A DNA stretch of 6,694 nt. Origin: Candidatus Brocadiaceae bacterium (GTDB lineage: Bacteria; Planctomycetota; Brocadiia; Brocadiales; Brocadiaceae). This document shows, in pieces, positions 1 to 6,169 of the stretch. The notes under the pieces are model-generated. The model was not told the origin of the DNA and did not search any database. It saw nothing but the letters and a program-made list of their open reading frames with translations. Location: the NCBI GenBank assembly GCA_024653795.1, contig JANLHY010000110.1, forward strand, positions 1 through 6,694. The letters are read 5' to 3'. Each line of letters begins with the position of its first letter. Position 1 is the stretch's first letter. A program made the translations under genes and the position numbers.

Positions 1-508
1 ACATGGTTACATACATTAATCTCCACGCCGTTATCATGTCTATGGCTAAACACCGTTCCAGCCGATCAAGACTCCCCAGCCTCTTATCCTCACTCCTCCT
101 ATTATGAAAAGCACGTTCCTATTCGCTTTCTTCCCATGTTCCCTAGACTCTCTTGCCCACGTCTGCGCATCCAACACTCCCAAGGGAACCCCTGACGGGG
201 TAAAGACTACCGTGTCATGCAGTAAATAGCCATTCTCCCCTTGCGTGGTAGATAGACAACCCAGCCCACCGGCCGCTCTATGATTCGACAAATTCATGCT
301 CGTCGTATCATTTGCCGATAACAATACCTTATGTCCTCCTGACCTCTTTATCGTCTTCGGTCACTATCCACAAACGTCTCTACCAGTACCGGTCTCGTCC
401 CATACTCATCCCCCCAGTCTCCGGGTATTCTCTTTAATACCATTCCCATTACATGTTCTAAAACTGCGGTCATTGGCATCATGAATTTTAGTATGCCAAT
501 TACTCCTC
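1..508 (-). pseudogene. Degenerate IS4/Tn5-like transposase with DUF4338 (DruA-like) N-terminal segment, left end outside window
   Basis: Three minus-strand frames carry successive pieces of one transposase. Roughly 508–348 encodes a piece with GDWGDEYGTRPVLVETFVD, which fits the DUF4338/DruA-type pattern (…RLPADW…YGYRP…LETFVDP…). Roughly 357–46 encodes NDTTSMNL, GYLLHDTVVFTPSGVPLG and DAQTWARE, the first catalytic-Asp (DTT) region and following core of Tn5-like IS4 transposases, including the GVPLG…WARE signature. A third frame, from about position 105 down to 1, encodes LDRLERCLAIDMITAWRLMY, matching the C-terminal helix of the same family. The frame changes, the stops and the missing blocks between pieces (the rest of DUF4338; the region carrying the second Asp and the Glu) show a dead gene. 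Base composition is more GC-rich than the rest of the window, consistent with transfer. The family match comes from recognised motifs, not a search. Fusion of DUF4338 to IS4 cores is from general knowledge and less certain than the IS4 call. Confidence 0.8.
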
Positions 509-543
509 AACTTGTTCAGCAAAAAATTGTCCAACTGTAAGCT

Positions 544-2334
544 TTATGGGGGTGAACTGTTACTCTCTGCCAGTCTATGGCTGTATGTATTTATTTTTTG
601 ATAAACGTCTCTAAGGAAGCTGTAGTTTGTTGTTAATAAAGCCAAATCACTCTTCATTTTAAATTCTTCCAGACCCATCTGGCCTACAAATCCAGCACTT
701 CGTGCTGCAAGACAATGTTCATCAGAGACGTTAACTGTATAACCCATTTCTCTGGCTTTTTTCTCCATGATCCCAGACATCTTAAGCATATCCAGGAACT
801 TTATTCCGTTTAAGGAGATATTCAGCTCAGGCCACGTGTTTGGGTCCTTTGTCAGCTCATACTCATAACGTAAGACAGTCTGGAAATAATCTTCAGGCAG
901 ATTAAATCCGAATCGTATAGGTTCTATTTGCCATGCTGTACCGGGGAGAGGTGCCGCTGGGGTTACAAGGACTGAATCTGGTTTGTAATCCTCATTTTTT
1001 AATTTTTGAAGTAAATGCAGATTCTCTTCTAAAACTTGCTCATGGGTTATGTTACTACCAGAAGGTATTGGGCAAGGATAAATAAAACTTATACCTACGT
1101 CAAGATGTTTTCTTTGGTTGTAGGATGCCTGCTTTATGGCTTTAATCGTAACATAAACGTCTTCTACGGAATTACCTTTATGCATAATCTTTAAAAGAAT
1201 ATCGTTGTTCACTGCTTCAACACCAAGGAAAACAGCCCTAAGCCCGGAATGTATTATTTTTTCATAGGCTTCGGTAAGCTCATCAATTCTCTCCCTTGCC
1301 CTGTTTTCTGCCCGAACGAACATTGAATACTCAATAGTCAATCCTTCTTTTGTTATTGCATCAGCAATTCGTCTGCTCAATGAAACGGGTGTTGTAGAAC
1401 CGGCAAATCTGAAAAGCCCAATACCCATTTCTCTAATAGTTTTCTTGATTTCTTCAAGTGTTATGTCGATATCCCGGGACTGGTATCTGCCGGTAATGTT
1501 TGGATGTGTACAAAAATTGCACTTTCCATAATAGCATCCTGAAGATTCATTTATTACTGCTATATTTACCTTTCCGTCTTCCTTTTCATAAAGGGGGAAA
1601 GGCTTTGAGTTTAAAGGAAGCCTCTTAACGGATGTTTCCTTTACCTTGCCGTTACCGTCTTTGTATATCAAATTAAAAATCTCACCAGTTTCGGCAAGTT
1701 CAGTAATTTTTCTTATTACCTCAGATTTTGTGTGTCCCTGGGAATACATCTCTCTTGTTGTATGAATAATCTTTGTTAGAGTTATTTCACCCTCTACATC
1801 TATGCAAAAGTCAAAGGGACTTTTTTCCAATGCATGAGTTTTGAATTGATTAACCTGTGGGCCTCCGGCAATTATCAAGGTGTTTGGACACAATTCGCTA
1901 ACTCTTTTAGCAAGCTTCTCAGAGTATGAAAATCTATCCCCAAGCCAGGTCTTGATCCCGAGGACTTTTACCTTGTTCTCACAAATCTTTTGAGCCAGAC
2001 CATCGATATATTTTTCCATTTTTTCTTTGATAATCTTAGTGAGATTGTCCTGGAGATGGTTCCACTCATTTCTCAAGGATACCGTATTTTCAATATCTCC
2101 CTTGCCAAAGATATGCGTAGAGAGTTCAGATAGTCTTGGCGTAAGATCATTTTTAGTAAATGTTGTGTAAAAATCGATTCTAGCTGAGTCTTCAACGATA
2201 ATATTAAATCCTTCCTTTTTGCATGCCCTGACCAGTACTCCAATACCATTTTCCTTAAAGCAGTCACTAACGGAATAGGCCTTTCCCATAAAGGAATTCC
2301 ATAACATAAGGTCTATGCCTTGAGAGTTAGACAC
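544..2334 (-). CDS. B12-binding-type radical SAM protein
   Basis: A 596-residue cytosolic iron-sulfur enzyme. Residues about 1–190 resemble a cobalamin-binding (Rossmann-like) domain: GIGVLVRACKKEGFNIIVED near 30–49, VLGIKTWLG near 124–132, IIAGGP at 154–159 and DVEGE at 179–183. No DxHxxG cobalamin-ligand motif is visible, so any B12 would have to bind without the usual lower histidine, or the domain may be only structural. The radical SAM core spans about 255–470. The [4Fe-4S] cysteines are C267, C272 and C275 in GCYYGKCNFC, a CX4CX2C spacing rather than the common CX3CX2C. FLGVEAVNNDILLKIMHKG (369–387) is the usual strand/helix of the barrel (compare G(I/V)E(S/A)…L..M.KG). The C-terminal about 120 residues are family-specific. 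The GTG start is backed by AGGAGA six bases upstream (2346–2341). Substrate is unknown; candidates by family are methyl transfer or ring/RiPP modification, which the sequence cannot decide. No partner gene is adjacent: the nearest upstream gene ends 385 bp away. Confidence 0.9.
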   Translation of the reverse strand: MSNSQGIDLMLWNSFMGKAYSVSDCFKENGIGVLVRACKKEGFNIIVEDSARIDFYTTFTKNDLTPRLSELSTHIFGKGDIENTVSLRNEWNHLQDNLTKIIKEKMEKYIDGLAQKICENKVKVLGIKTWLGDRFSYSEKLAKRVSELCPNTLIIAGGPQVNQFKTHALEKSPFDFCIDVEGEITLTKIIHTTREMYSQGHTKSEVIRKITELAETGEIFNLIYKDGNGKVKETSVKRLPLNSKPFPLYEKEDGKVNIAVINESSGCYYGKCNFCTHPNITGRYQSRDIDITLEEIKKTIREMGIGLFRFAGSTTPVSLSRRIADAITKEGLTIEYSMFVRAENRARERIDELTEAYEKIIHSGLRAVFLGVEAVNNDILLKIMHKGNSVEDVYVTIKAIKQASYNQRKHLDVGISFIYPCPIPSGSNITHEQVLEENLHLLQKLKNEDYKPDSVLVTPAAPLPGTAWQIEPIRFGFNLPEDYFQTVLRYEYELTKDPNTWPELNISLNGIKFLDMLKMSGIMEKKAREMGYTVNVSDEHCLAARSAGFVGQMGLEEFKMKSDLALLTTNYSFLRDVYQKINTYSHRLAESNSSPP

Positions 2335-2450
2335 GGCAATTCTCCTAAAGAAATGAATGGAAATCCCATTAATTCAATTTGATTCATTTTAATACTTTTA
2401 CCATAAAAATGAAAGTGTGATATTTTAAGTCCTTCCGCAAATATATAAAA

Positions 2451-2479
2451 CCAGAATAAAATATATTTCATACTTCTGG
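2451..2479. repeat. Short inverted repeat CCAGAA-N17-TTCTGG
   Basis: Six-base perfect arms (2451–2456 and 2474–2479) flank an AT-rich centre containing AAATATATTT. It lies just downstream of the candidate promoter of the radical SAM gene, so it could be an operator or a leader hairpin. Short arms make chance occurrence possible. Confidence 0.3.
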
Positions 2480-2484
2480 AATAA

Positions 2485-2513
2485 TATTTACGGATCTTCG
2501 TATGAGTTGTTAA
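2485..2513 (-). promoter_or_regulatory. Weak candidate sigma-70-type promoter for the radical SAM gene
   Basis: Reading the minus strand, TTAACA (2513–2508, five of six matches to TTGACA) lies 17 bp before TAAATA (2490–2485, a poor -10). Transcription from here would give a leader of about 140 bases before the GTG at 2334. The -10 is weak, and in such AT-rich sequence a chance match is likely. Confidence 0.22.
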
Positions 2514-2719
2514 GAAAATTCGGGCAGGAAACTAATTAATAAAGAAAACCCTTTGCGTTTCATGCTGACCTGCTTAAATATTACCTTTATTTATGGCGAC
2601 AGGTACGGCAAATACGAGGAACAAGAGCTACGTTTCGAGATGGATACTTTTTGCCTGTATTAAATATAGAGGCTTTTGCTTAGGAAGTTTTCGTAAGGAG
2701 ACAAACAAGATTTATTGGC

Positions 2720-4210
2720 TTACTTTAATGAATTTTGTTCCATTTTTAACCGGTGACGGTCAGAAAACCAGCTTTTTGATAAATTAGTAACAGCTTGTGT
2801 TAATTCGGGAGGGATGGTGTTTTCAGAGTTAACTAAATATCCATTTACCAGATTTTCCAAATCCTTTATCTTCGTTTCCATCTTCTTAACGTCGCTTAAA
2901 TCAGAGAATATCATAATTGCACCAAGTTCCGTATTATTATCCAGCAACAAAGCCGTGCTAATATCATATGTAAAATGAGTAACAGGATGTACAACCTCAC
3001 TCCTCTTAAAAGTTTTCTTGTCTTTTAGAGTTCTCAAAAGATAATTCGCAAACAATGAACCAATATATTTAACATCCTTTCCTATTACCTCATCTGAAGA
3101 AATATTTAACATCTTTGCCGCATTTTTATTAAAGATATTAACCTTACAGTCTTTATCAATAACAATGATTCCATAAGGGATATTTTCCAGGACATTTTCG
3201 TTATGAATTCTCCTGAGATTTACCTCCTGGTAAAGGAACGCATTCTCCACTGCCATGCCTATATACCCCGCCAGCATGGATAATAATTCAATATCCTCAT
3301 CAAAAAACGCCTTACCGGTAATCTTATTTCCCAGGGCAATTACACTGCTAAGGTTTCCATTAGCAAAGATAGGTATGCACAGTTGCGCTTGTAAAAGATT
3401 CATTTCCTTCTGTATCTTTATGGCGTCACGCACAGTTAATTTGTTAGTCGTCACTTCTCTATTTACAACTTCTTTATTTAGTATCTGATGATTCTTGGTC
3501 AACCACAGCATAATGCCTTGATTCGTGGTGAAACAAATACTACGGGCAGTTATCTCATCCAAGCCGAGACAGCGAAAAGGCCGAAACAAACCATCGTTTT
3601 TGTCCATCAACATAAATACCGCCCTTCCTACTCCGAATGTCTCAGCCATCGCCTCGACAGTTAGATCGGTAAGCTTCCCAAGATCATACACACGTGTTAA
3701 TACCTTCGAAAACTTCTGAAAAACTTCCTTGTATGCCAAGTGCGGAACTCTGGCATTCTCTTGTTTGTTGAAAGCCAATTCGGATAACCTCGCGTCTTCC
3801 GGCTTTAAATTCTTTATATGCGACTGAATAAAACCTAACTCCCTTTTTAGTTCTTGCTTCCCAAGAGCATTCTTTGAGACCATCTCTATTGCCTCTTTTC
3901 TCAGCGGTTTTTTAAGATATTCATATTCACCAGATATCCGAAATTCTTCTGGTAATATTGGCTGAGACTCTGGTACTATCATAACAATCGTCGGTTCAGT
4001 ATTTGTTCGTCGGAGTTCTTCTATGGTCTTGTTTGCCCCATCATCATTCAAGAGGGCATCCAGAAAAGTTACATCGATGTCTATTTTGAGAAATATTTGT
4101 AGCGCCTCCTCAGGTGTCCTAGCAATATGGACTATGTAATCTTTACTCAAAGACCTCTTAAAAAAAGCGCTAATTGCCTTATCGTTTGAGACTACAAGAA
4201 AAGAGTACAC
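2720..4210 (-). CDS. Receiver–GAF–PAS signalling protein without recognised output domain
   Basis: Cytosolic sensor/adaptor of about 496 residues from the GTG at 4210. An in-frame upstream GTG at 4246 would give 508 residues (numbering here uses 508), but it has no Shine-Dalgarno, whereas 4210 has GAGGA seven bases upstream. Domains: receiver-like about 14–128, with phospho-acceptor-type D63 (FLDALLNDDG) and K113 (LKKP), but the acidic pair is S20-N21 (LVVSND) and the switch Thr/Ser after strand 4 is Ile/Val, so phosphorylation is doubtful. Helical linker about 129–175, rich in charged residues. GAF about 178–340 (VGRAVFMLMD; QLCIPIF; IALGNKITG; FFDEDIELLSMLAG; AVENA). PAS about 350–453 (ENIPYGIIVIDKDCKVNIFN; AAKMLNISSDEVIGK; GAIMIFSDLSDVKKME). 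The last 55 residues are helical and polar; no HisKA H-box, HATPase, GGDEF, EAL, HD or HTH follows. The role is probably ligand sensing or scaffolding (inference). It is the full-length member of a tandem duplicate pair; the truncated copy lies 128 bp upstream on the same strand. Confidence 0.85.
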   Translation of the reverse strand: MYSFLVVSNDKAISAFFKRSLSKDYIVHIARTPEEALQIFLKIDIDVTFLDALLNDDGANKTIEELRRTNTEPTIVMIVPESQPILPEEFRISGEYEYLKKPLRKEAIEMVSKNALGKQELKRELGFIQSHIKNLKPEDARLSELAFNKQENARVPHLAYKEVFQKFSKVLTRVYDLGKLTDLTVEAMAETFGVGRAVFMLMDKNDGLFRPFRCLGLDEITARSICFTTNQGIMLWLTKNHQILNKEVVNREVTTNKLTVRDAIKIQKEMNLLQAQLCIPIFANGNLSSVIALGNKITGKAFFDEDIELLSMLAGYIGMAVENAFLYQEVNLRRIHNENVLENIPYGIIVIDKDCKVNIFNKNAAKMLNISSDEVIGKDVKYIGSLFANYLLRTLKDKKTFKRSEVVHPVTHFTYDISTALLLDNNTELGAIMIFSDLSDVKKMETKIKDLENLVNGYLVNSENTIPPELTQAVTNLSKSWFSDRHRLKMEQNSLK

Positions 4211-4246
4211 AGGGTCATCCTCACATAAATAACCTATAAAATACAC
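3153..4246 (-). repeat. Direct repeat, copy 1 (receiver–GAF block of the full-length sensor)
   Basis: Copy 1 of a 1,094-bp tandem-type direct repeat; copy 2 is 4343–5436. The offset is 1,190 bp at every point I checked from end to end, so there are no net indels. Protein identity over the shared part is about 87% by eye (about 46 differences in 365). The repeat starts about 36 bp upstream of the likely start codon and ends at the first residues of the PAS domain (…YGIIVID). Confidence 0.9.
4218..4222 (-). promoter_or_regulatory. Shine-Dalgarno deciding the start of the full-length sensor
   Basis: GAGGA on the minus strand, seven bases before the GTG at 4210. The same element is at 5408–5412 before the GTG at 5400 in the duplicate. 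Between the upstream GTG (4246/5436) and this site the two copies differ only at bases that would all change the amino acid (TTT/TCT, GGT/GCT, CCT/TCT), which fits untranslated leader better than coding sequence. Confidence 0.6.
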
Positions 4247-4272
4247 CTGCAGGAGGTATTGCTAAAAACATT

Positions 4273-4307
4273 GTTATATCCTAAAATAACAATTATTGGC
4301 GTGCCAA
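4273..4307 (-). promoter_or_regulatory. Candidate regulatory region between the two sensor copies
   Basis: The 128-bp gap between the copies is not duplicated. On the minus strand it carries TATAAC (4278–4273), a reasonable -10, without a good -35 at 16–18 bp. Upstream sits a perfect 12-bp palindrome, TTGGC-GT-GCCAA on the plus strand (4296–4307), which looks like a small operator half-site pair. Either could give the full-length gene its own control, but neither is strong. Confidence 0.25.
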
Positions 4308-4338
4308 AATCTTAATATACCTCATAGAATAATGGCCA

Positions 4339-5400
4339 CTAATTATCAATAACAATGATTCCATAAGGGATATTTTCCAGGACGTTTTCGCTATGAATTC
4401 TCCTGAGATTTACCTCTTGGCAAAGGAAGGCATTCTCTACAGCCATACCTATATGCCCTGCCAACATGGATAGTAATTCAATATCCTCATCAAAAAAGGC
4501 ATTTCCGGTAATTTTATTTCCCAAGGCAATCACGCTGCTAAGATTTCCATTGGCGAAGATAGGTATGCACAGTTGCGCTTGTAAAAGATTCATTTCCTTC
4601 TGTATCTTTATGGCTTCCCGCACTGCTAATTTGTTCGTTGCAACTTCTCTGTTTATGACCTCTTTATTTAATATCTGATGATTTTTGGTCAACCACAGCA
4701 TAATGCCTTGATTCGTGGTGAAACAAATACTACGGGCAGTTATTTCATCTAAACCGAGACAGCGAAAAGGCCGAAACAAACCATCGTTTTTGTCCATCAA
4801 CATAAATACTGCCCTTCCTACTCCGAATGTCTCAGCCAGCGCCTCGACTGTAAGATCGGCAAGCTTCCCAAGATCATGCACACGTGTTAATATCTTCGAA
4901 AACTTTTGAAAGATTTCCTTGTATCCAAGAAAAGGCGCTCTGGCACGCTCCTGTTTGTTGAAAGCCAATTCAGACAACCTTGCATCTTCTGGCTTTAAAT
5001 TCTTTATCTGCGACTGAAGGAAACCCAACTCCCTTTTTAGTTCCTGCTTCTCAAAAATCCTCTTTGAGACCATCTCTATTGAATCTCTTCGCAGGGGTTT
5101 TTTAAGATATTCATATTCACCGGATATCCGAAATTCTTCAAGTAACATCGGCTGAGATTCGGACACTATTATAACAATCGTCGGATCAATATTTGTTCGT
5201 CGTAATTCTTCTATGAGCTTATTTGCCCCATCGTCATTTAAAAGAACATCCAGAAAAGTAACATCGATGTCTATTTTGAGAAATATTTGTAGCGCCTCCT
5301 CTGGTGTCCTGGCAATATGGATCATATAATCTTTACCCAAGGATCTCTTAAAAAAAACACCAACTGCCTTATCGTCTGAGACTACAAGAAAAGAGTACAC
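4339..5400 (-). CDS. Truncated paralogue of the receiver–GAF–PAS sensor (receiver–GAF only)
   Basis: About 353 residues from the GTG at 5400, chosen for the GAGGA seven bases upstream and because the same site precedes the other copy. The frame is open up to a GTG at 5478 (379 residues, used for numbering), but the added N-terminus is unlike any receiver start. Receiver-like about 28–142: S34-D35-D36, D77 and K127 are present, so the pocket keeps one acidic residue more than the full-length copy. GAF about 192–354 is nearly identical to the other copy, including an unbroken run of about 60 identical residues (AETFGVGRAVF… to …ILNKEV). It ends with IIVIDN and a stop exactly where homology to the other copy stops, losing the whole PAS domain and C-terminal tail. 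The open frame over all 1,062 bp and mostly conservative changes suggest it is still made or only recently inactivated; it may equally be classed as a pseudogene. It is likely first in a same-strand pair with the full-length gene. Confidence 0.7.
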   Translation of the reverse strand: MYSFLVVSDDKAVGVFFKRSLGKDYMIHIARTPEEALQIFLKIDIDVTFLDVLLNDDGANKLIEELRRTNIDPTIVIIVSESQPMLLEEFRISGEYEYLKKPLRRDSIEMVSKRIFEKQELKRELGFLQSQIKNLKPEDARLSELAFNKQERARAPFLGYKEIFQKFSKILTRVHDLGKLADLTVEALAETFGVGRAVFMLMDKNDGLFRPFRCLGLDEITARSICFTTNQGIMLWLTKNHQILNKEVINREVATNKLAVREAIKIQKEMNLLQAQLCIPIFANGNLSSVIALGNKITGNAFFDEDIELLSMLAGHIGMAVENAFLCQEVNLRRIHSENVLENIPYGIIVIDN

Positions 5401-5436
5401 AGAGTCATCCTCACATAAATAAGCTATAGAATACAC
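4343..5436 (-). repeat. Direct repeat, copy 2 (truncated sensor)
   Basis: Second copy of the 1,094-bp repeat, offset 1,190 bp from copy 1. Homology begins abruptly at TTATCAATAACAATG (4343) and ends around ATACACC (5436), beyond which the two upstream regions are unrelated. Divergence is uneven: the linker around 4921–4950 is heavily changed while 4560–4610 and 4680–4735 are almost identical. Confidence 0.9.
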
Positions 5437-5511
5437 CCCCAAAAAGGCAGAGGCAGTAACAACCAAAACTGTATACACATTAGGTATGCATTATAAGTAT
5501 TTAACGCAACT

Positions 5512-5520
5512 ATTATACCA
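5512..5520 (-). promoter_or_regulatory. Candidate extended -10 promoter for the truncated sensor / sensor pair
   Basis: On the minus strand TGGTATAAT is a perfect TGnTATAAT extended -10 (5520–5512). The -35 position at 17 bp (CATTTA) is poor, which extended -10 promoters tolerate. The start point would be near 5505, giving a leader of about 105 bases to the GTG at 5400. A second TATAAT lies at about 5494–5489, without a well-spaced -35. Confidence 0.4.
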
Positions 5521-5568
5521 ATTATTAGCATAATTAAATGTTCAGGAATTTCAAACTTGTATAATTTC

Positions 5569-5639
5569 CCCTCTAGAAAGAGGGGATAAAGGGGTGTGTA
5601 ATTTGCCGTAACACACCCCCAACCCCTCTTTCTAGAGGG
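5569..5639. repeat. GC-rich long palindrome (MITE/REP-like)
   Basis: Outer arms CCCTCTAGAAAGAGGGG (5569–5585) and its exact complement (5623–5639) are 17 bp and perfect. Inner arms GGGGTGTGT (5591–5599) and ACACACCCC (5611–5619) add nine more pairs, separated from the outer arms by 5 and 3 unpaired bases, with an 11-base loop. Each outer arm is itself a small palindrome (CCCCTCT…AGAGGGG). It contrasts sharply with the AT-rich surroundings and no T-run follows on either strand, so it is more like a dispersed palindromic repeat than a terminator. No target-site duplication is evident. Confidence 0.75.
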
Positions 5640-5645
5640 AGCTAA

Positions 5646-5853
5646 AAAGTCGCTGCCTTTGGCATCCTAATTAAAAATGGCATAACTTAAAATATTTTTC
5701 TATGTGTATCAGTTTTATTTAAAAAATCTGAATTTTGTAAAAATCTAATGCTATTGTACAGCCCGTCTAACAAAACATGCACAATATTGAACATCATATT
5801 AACATTTTTGTTGCTAAATATTTAAAGAATAATCAATATCATAAATTAGTATA
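5646..5853. other. AT-rich intergenic stretch with no recognised gene
   Basis: About 200 bp of very AT-rich sequence between the palindrome and the structured element. I see no open frame with a ribosome binding site, no tRNA-like clover and no clear repeat. It may be the upstream control region of the divergent regulators. Confidence 0.5.
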
Positions 5854-5882
5854 TTGACAATAAACTCTTACAAATTAATTAA
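5854..5882 (+). promoter_or_regulatory. Consensus -35 (TTGACA) and weak -10 in front of the structured element
   Basis: TTGACA (5854–5859) is a perfect -35. At 16–17 bp follows TAATTA/AATTAA (5876–5882), a poor -10; TTAAAT at 5879–5884 is better but 19 bp away. Any of these would place the start near 5887–5892, at the first bases of the GGTATCTCCTT arm. This coincidence is the main reason to suspect the element is a transcript. Confidence 0.3.
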
Positions 5883-5992
5883 ATGGGGGTATCTCCTTCG
5901 ATGAGGTAAGCCCCATATATTGTGCTTCGGGGATGATCTTCCATGCCATATGTTGTGTCAACCGCAGTCAAGGAGATACCATCTTTAATTAA
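5875..5992 (+). other. Candidate structured RNA (leader or small RNA) or small inverted-repeat element
   Basis: A long inverted repeat. Inner arms GGTATCTCCTT (5888–5898) and AAGGAGATACC (5970–5980) are perfect over 11 bp. Outer arms TTAATTAAA (5875–5883) and TTTAATTAA (5984–5992) are also complementary, with 4 and 3 unpaired bases between. The 71-base interior can form GCCCC…GGGG around 5910–5932 and the small hairpin GTTG-TGT-CAAC (5952–5962), and holds a direct repeat, CCATATATTGTG (5913–5924) and CCATATGTTGTG (5946–5957). A 5'/3' closing stem around a branched interior is how many riboswitches and small RNAs are built. I could not match it to the conserved cores I know (SAM, cobalamin, glycine, c-di-GMP, fluoride, guanidine, SRP, tRNA). 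AT-rich outer arms centred on TTAA could equally be ends of a miniature transposable element. It lies 178 bp upstream of the plus-strand regulator. Confidence 0.45.
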
Positions 5993-6103
5993 AATAATGA
6001 GTTTAGTTTTGGAAACAAAAGAATTGCAATTTATCAATAATTTCTTTGTAAAGATTGGTACATAAATTGTTATCTTAATATCTAATCAGTTACTATAAAA
6101 AAT

Positions 6104-6133
6104 TCGACAAGAAAACAAACCTGAAGATATAAT
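6104..6133 (+). promoter_or_regulatory. Candidate promoter of the receiver–HD-GYP gene
   Basis: TCGACA (6104–6109, five of six) and TATAAT (6128–6133, perfect) are spaced by 18 bp. The start would be near 6140, giving a leader of about 30 bases. A weaker alternative upstream is TTGTTA (6067–6072) with TACTAT (6091–6096), also 18 bp apart. Use of this promoter would leave the 5875–5992 element outside the mRNA; use of the upstream TTGACA would include it. Confidence 0.4.
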
Positions 6134-6169
6134 TAAGAAGTTTTATACTTATTTTTTAGTAATTACATT

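Larger units (their letters stand above)
2335..2719. other. Intergenic spacer between sensor gene and radical SAM gene
   Basis: About 385 bp, AT-rich. It holds the radical SAM ribosome binding site (2341–2346), a weak candidate promoter (2485–2513) and a short dyad (2451–2479). A 64-codon plus-strand frame from 2593 lacks a ribosome binding site and runs into the antisense of the next gene, so I do not call it. A small hairpin with arms GCCT/AGGC (about 2655–2675) is followed by TTTT on the plus strand, where no gene needs a terminator. No convincing terminator is seen for the sensor gene ending at 2720. Confidence 0.6.

Noticed and set aside
296..484. Plus-strand open frame of 62 codons
   Set aside because: It is the antisense of the transposase remnant, whose protein motifs are clear on the minus strand.
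2593..2787. 64-codon plus-strand open frame
   Set aside because: No ribosome binding site, no recognisable domain, and its 3' third is antisense to the sensor gene end.
3255..3719. Plus-strand frames inside the sensor gene, repeated at 4466–4909 in the duplicate
   Set aside because: Shadows of the conserved GAF coding sequence; they recur only because the gene is duplicated.
4286..4307. Possible sigma-54 promoter (TTGGCACG on the minus strand)
   Set aside because: The -24 half matches well but no TTGC lies at the required distance; TAAT is there instead. The match is better explained by the TTGGC/GCCAA palindrome.
5401..5478. N-terminal extension of the truncated sensor from GTG 5478 as a signal or membrane segment
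   Set aside because: The stretch is moderately hydrophobic, but a receiver follows directly, no ribosome binding site precedes it, and the duplicated copy lacks it.
5569..5639. Intrinsic terminator
   Set aside because: The stem is strong but no T-run follows on either strand and no gene ends next to it.
5888..5980. tRNA or SRP RNA
   Set aside because: The closing stem is 11 bp, and neither the T-loop GGTTC-type motif nor the SRP GGAAGG-type core is present.
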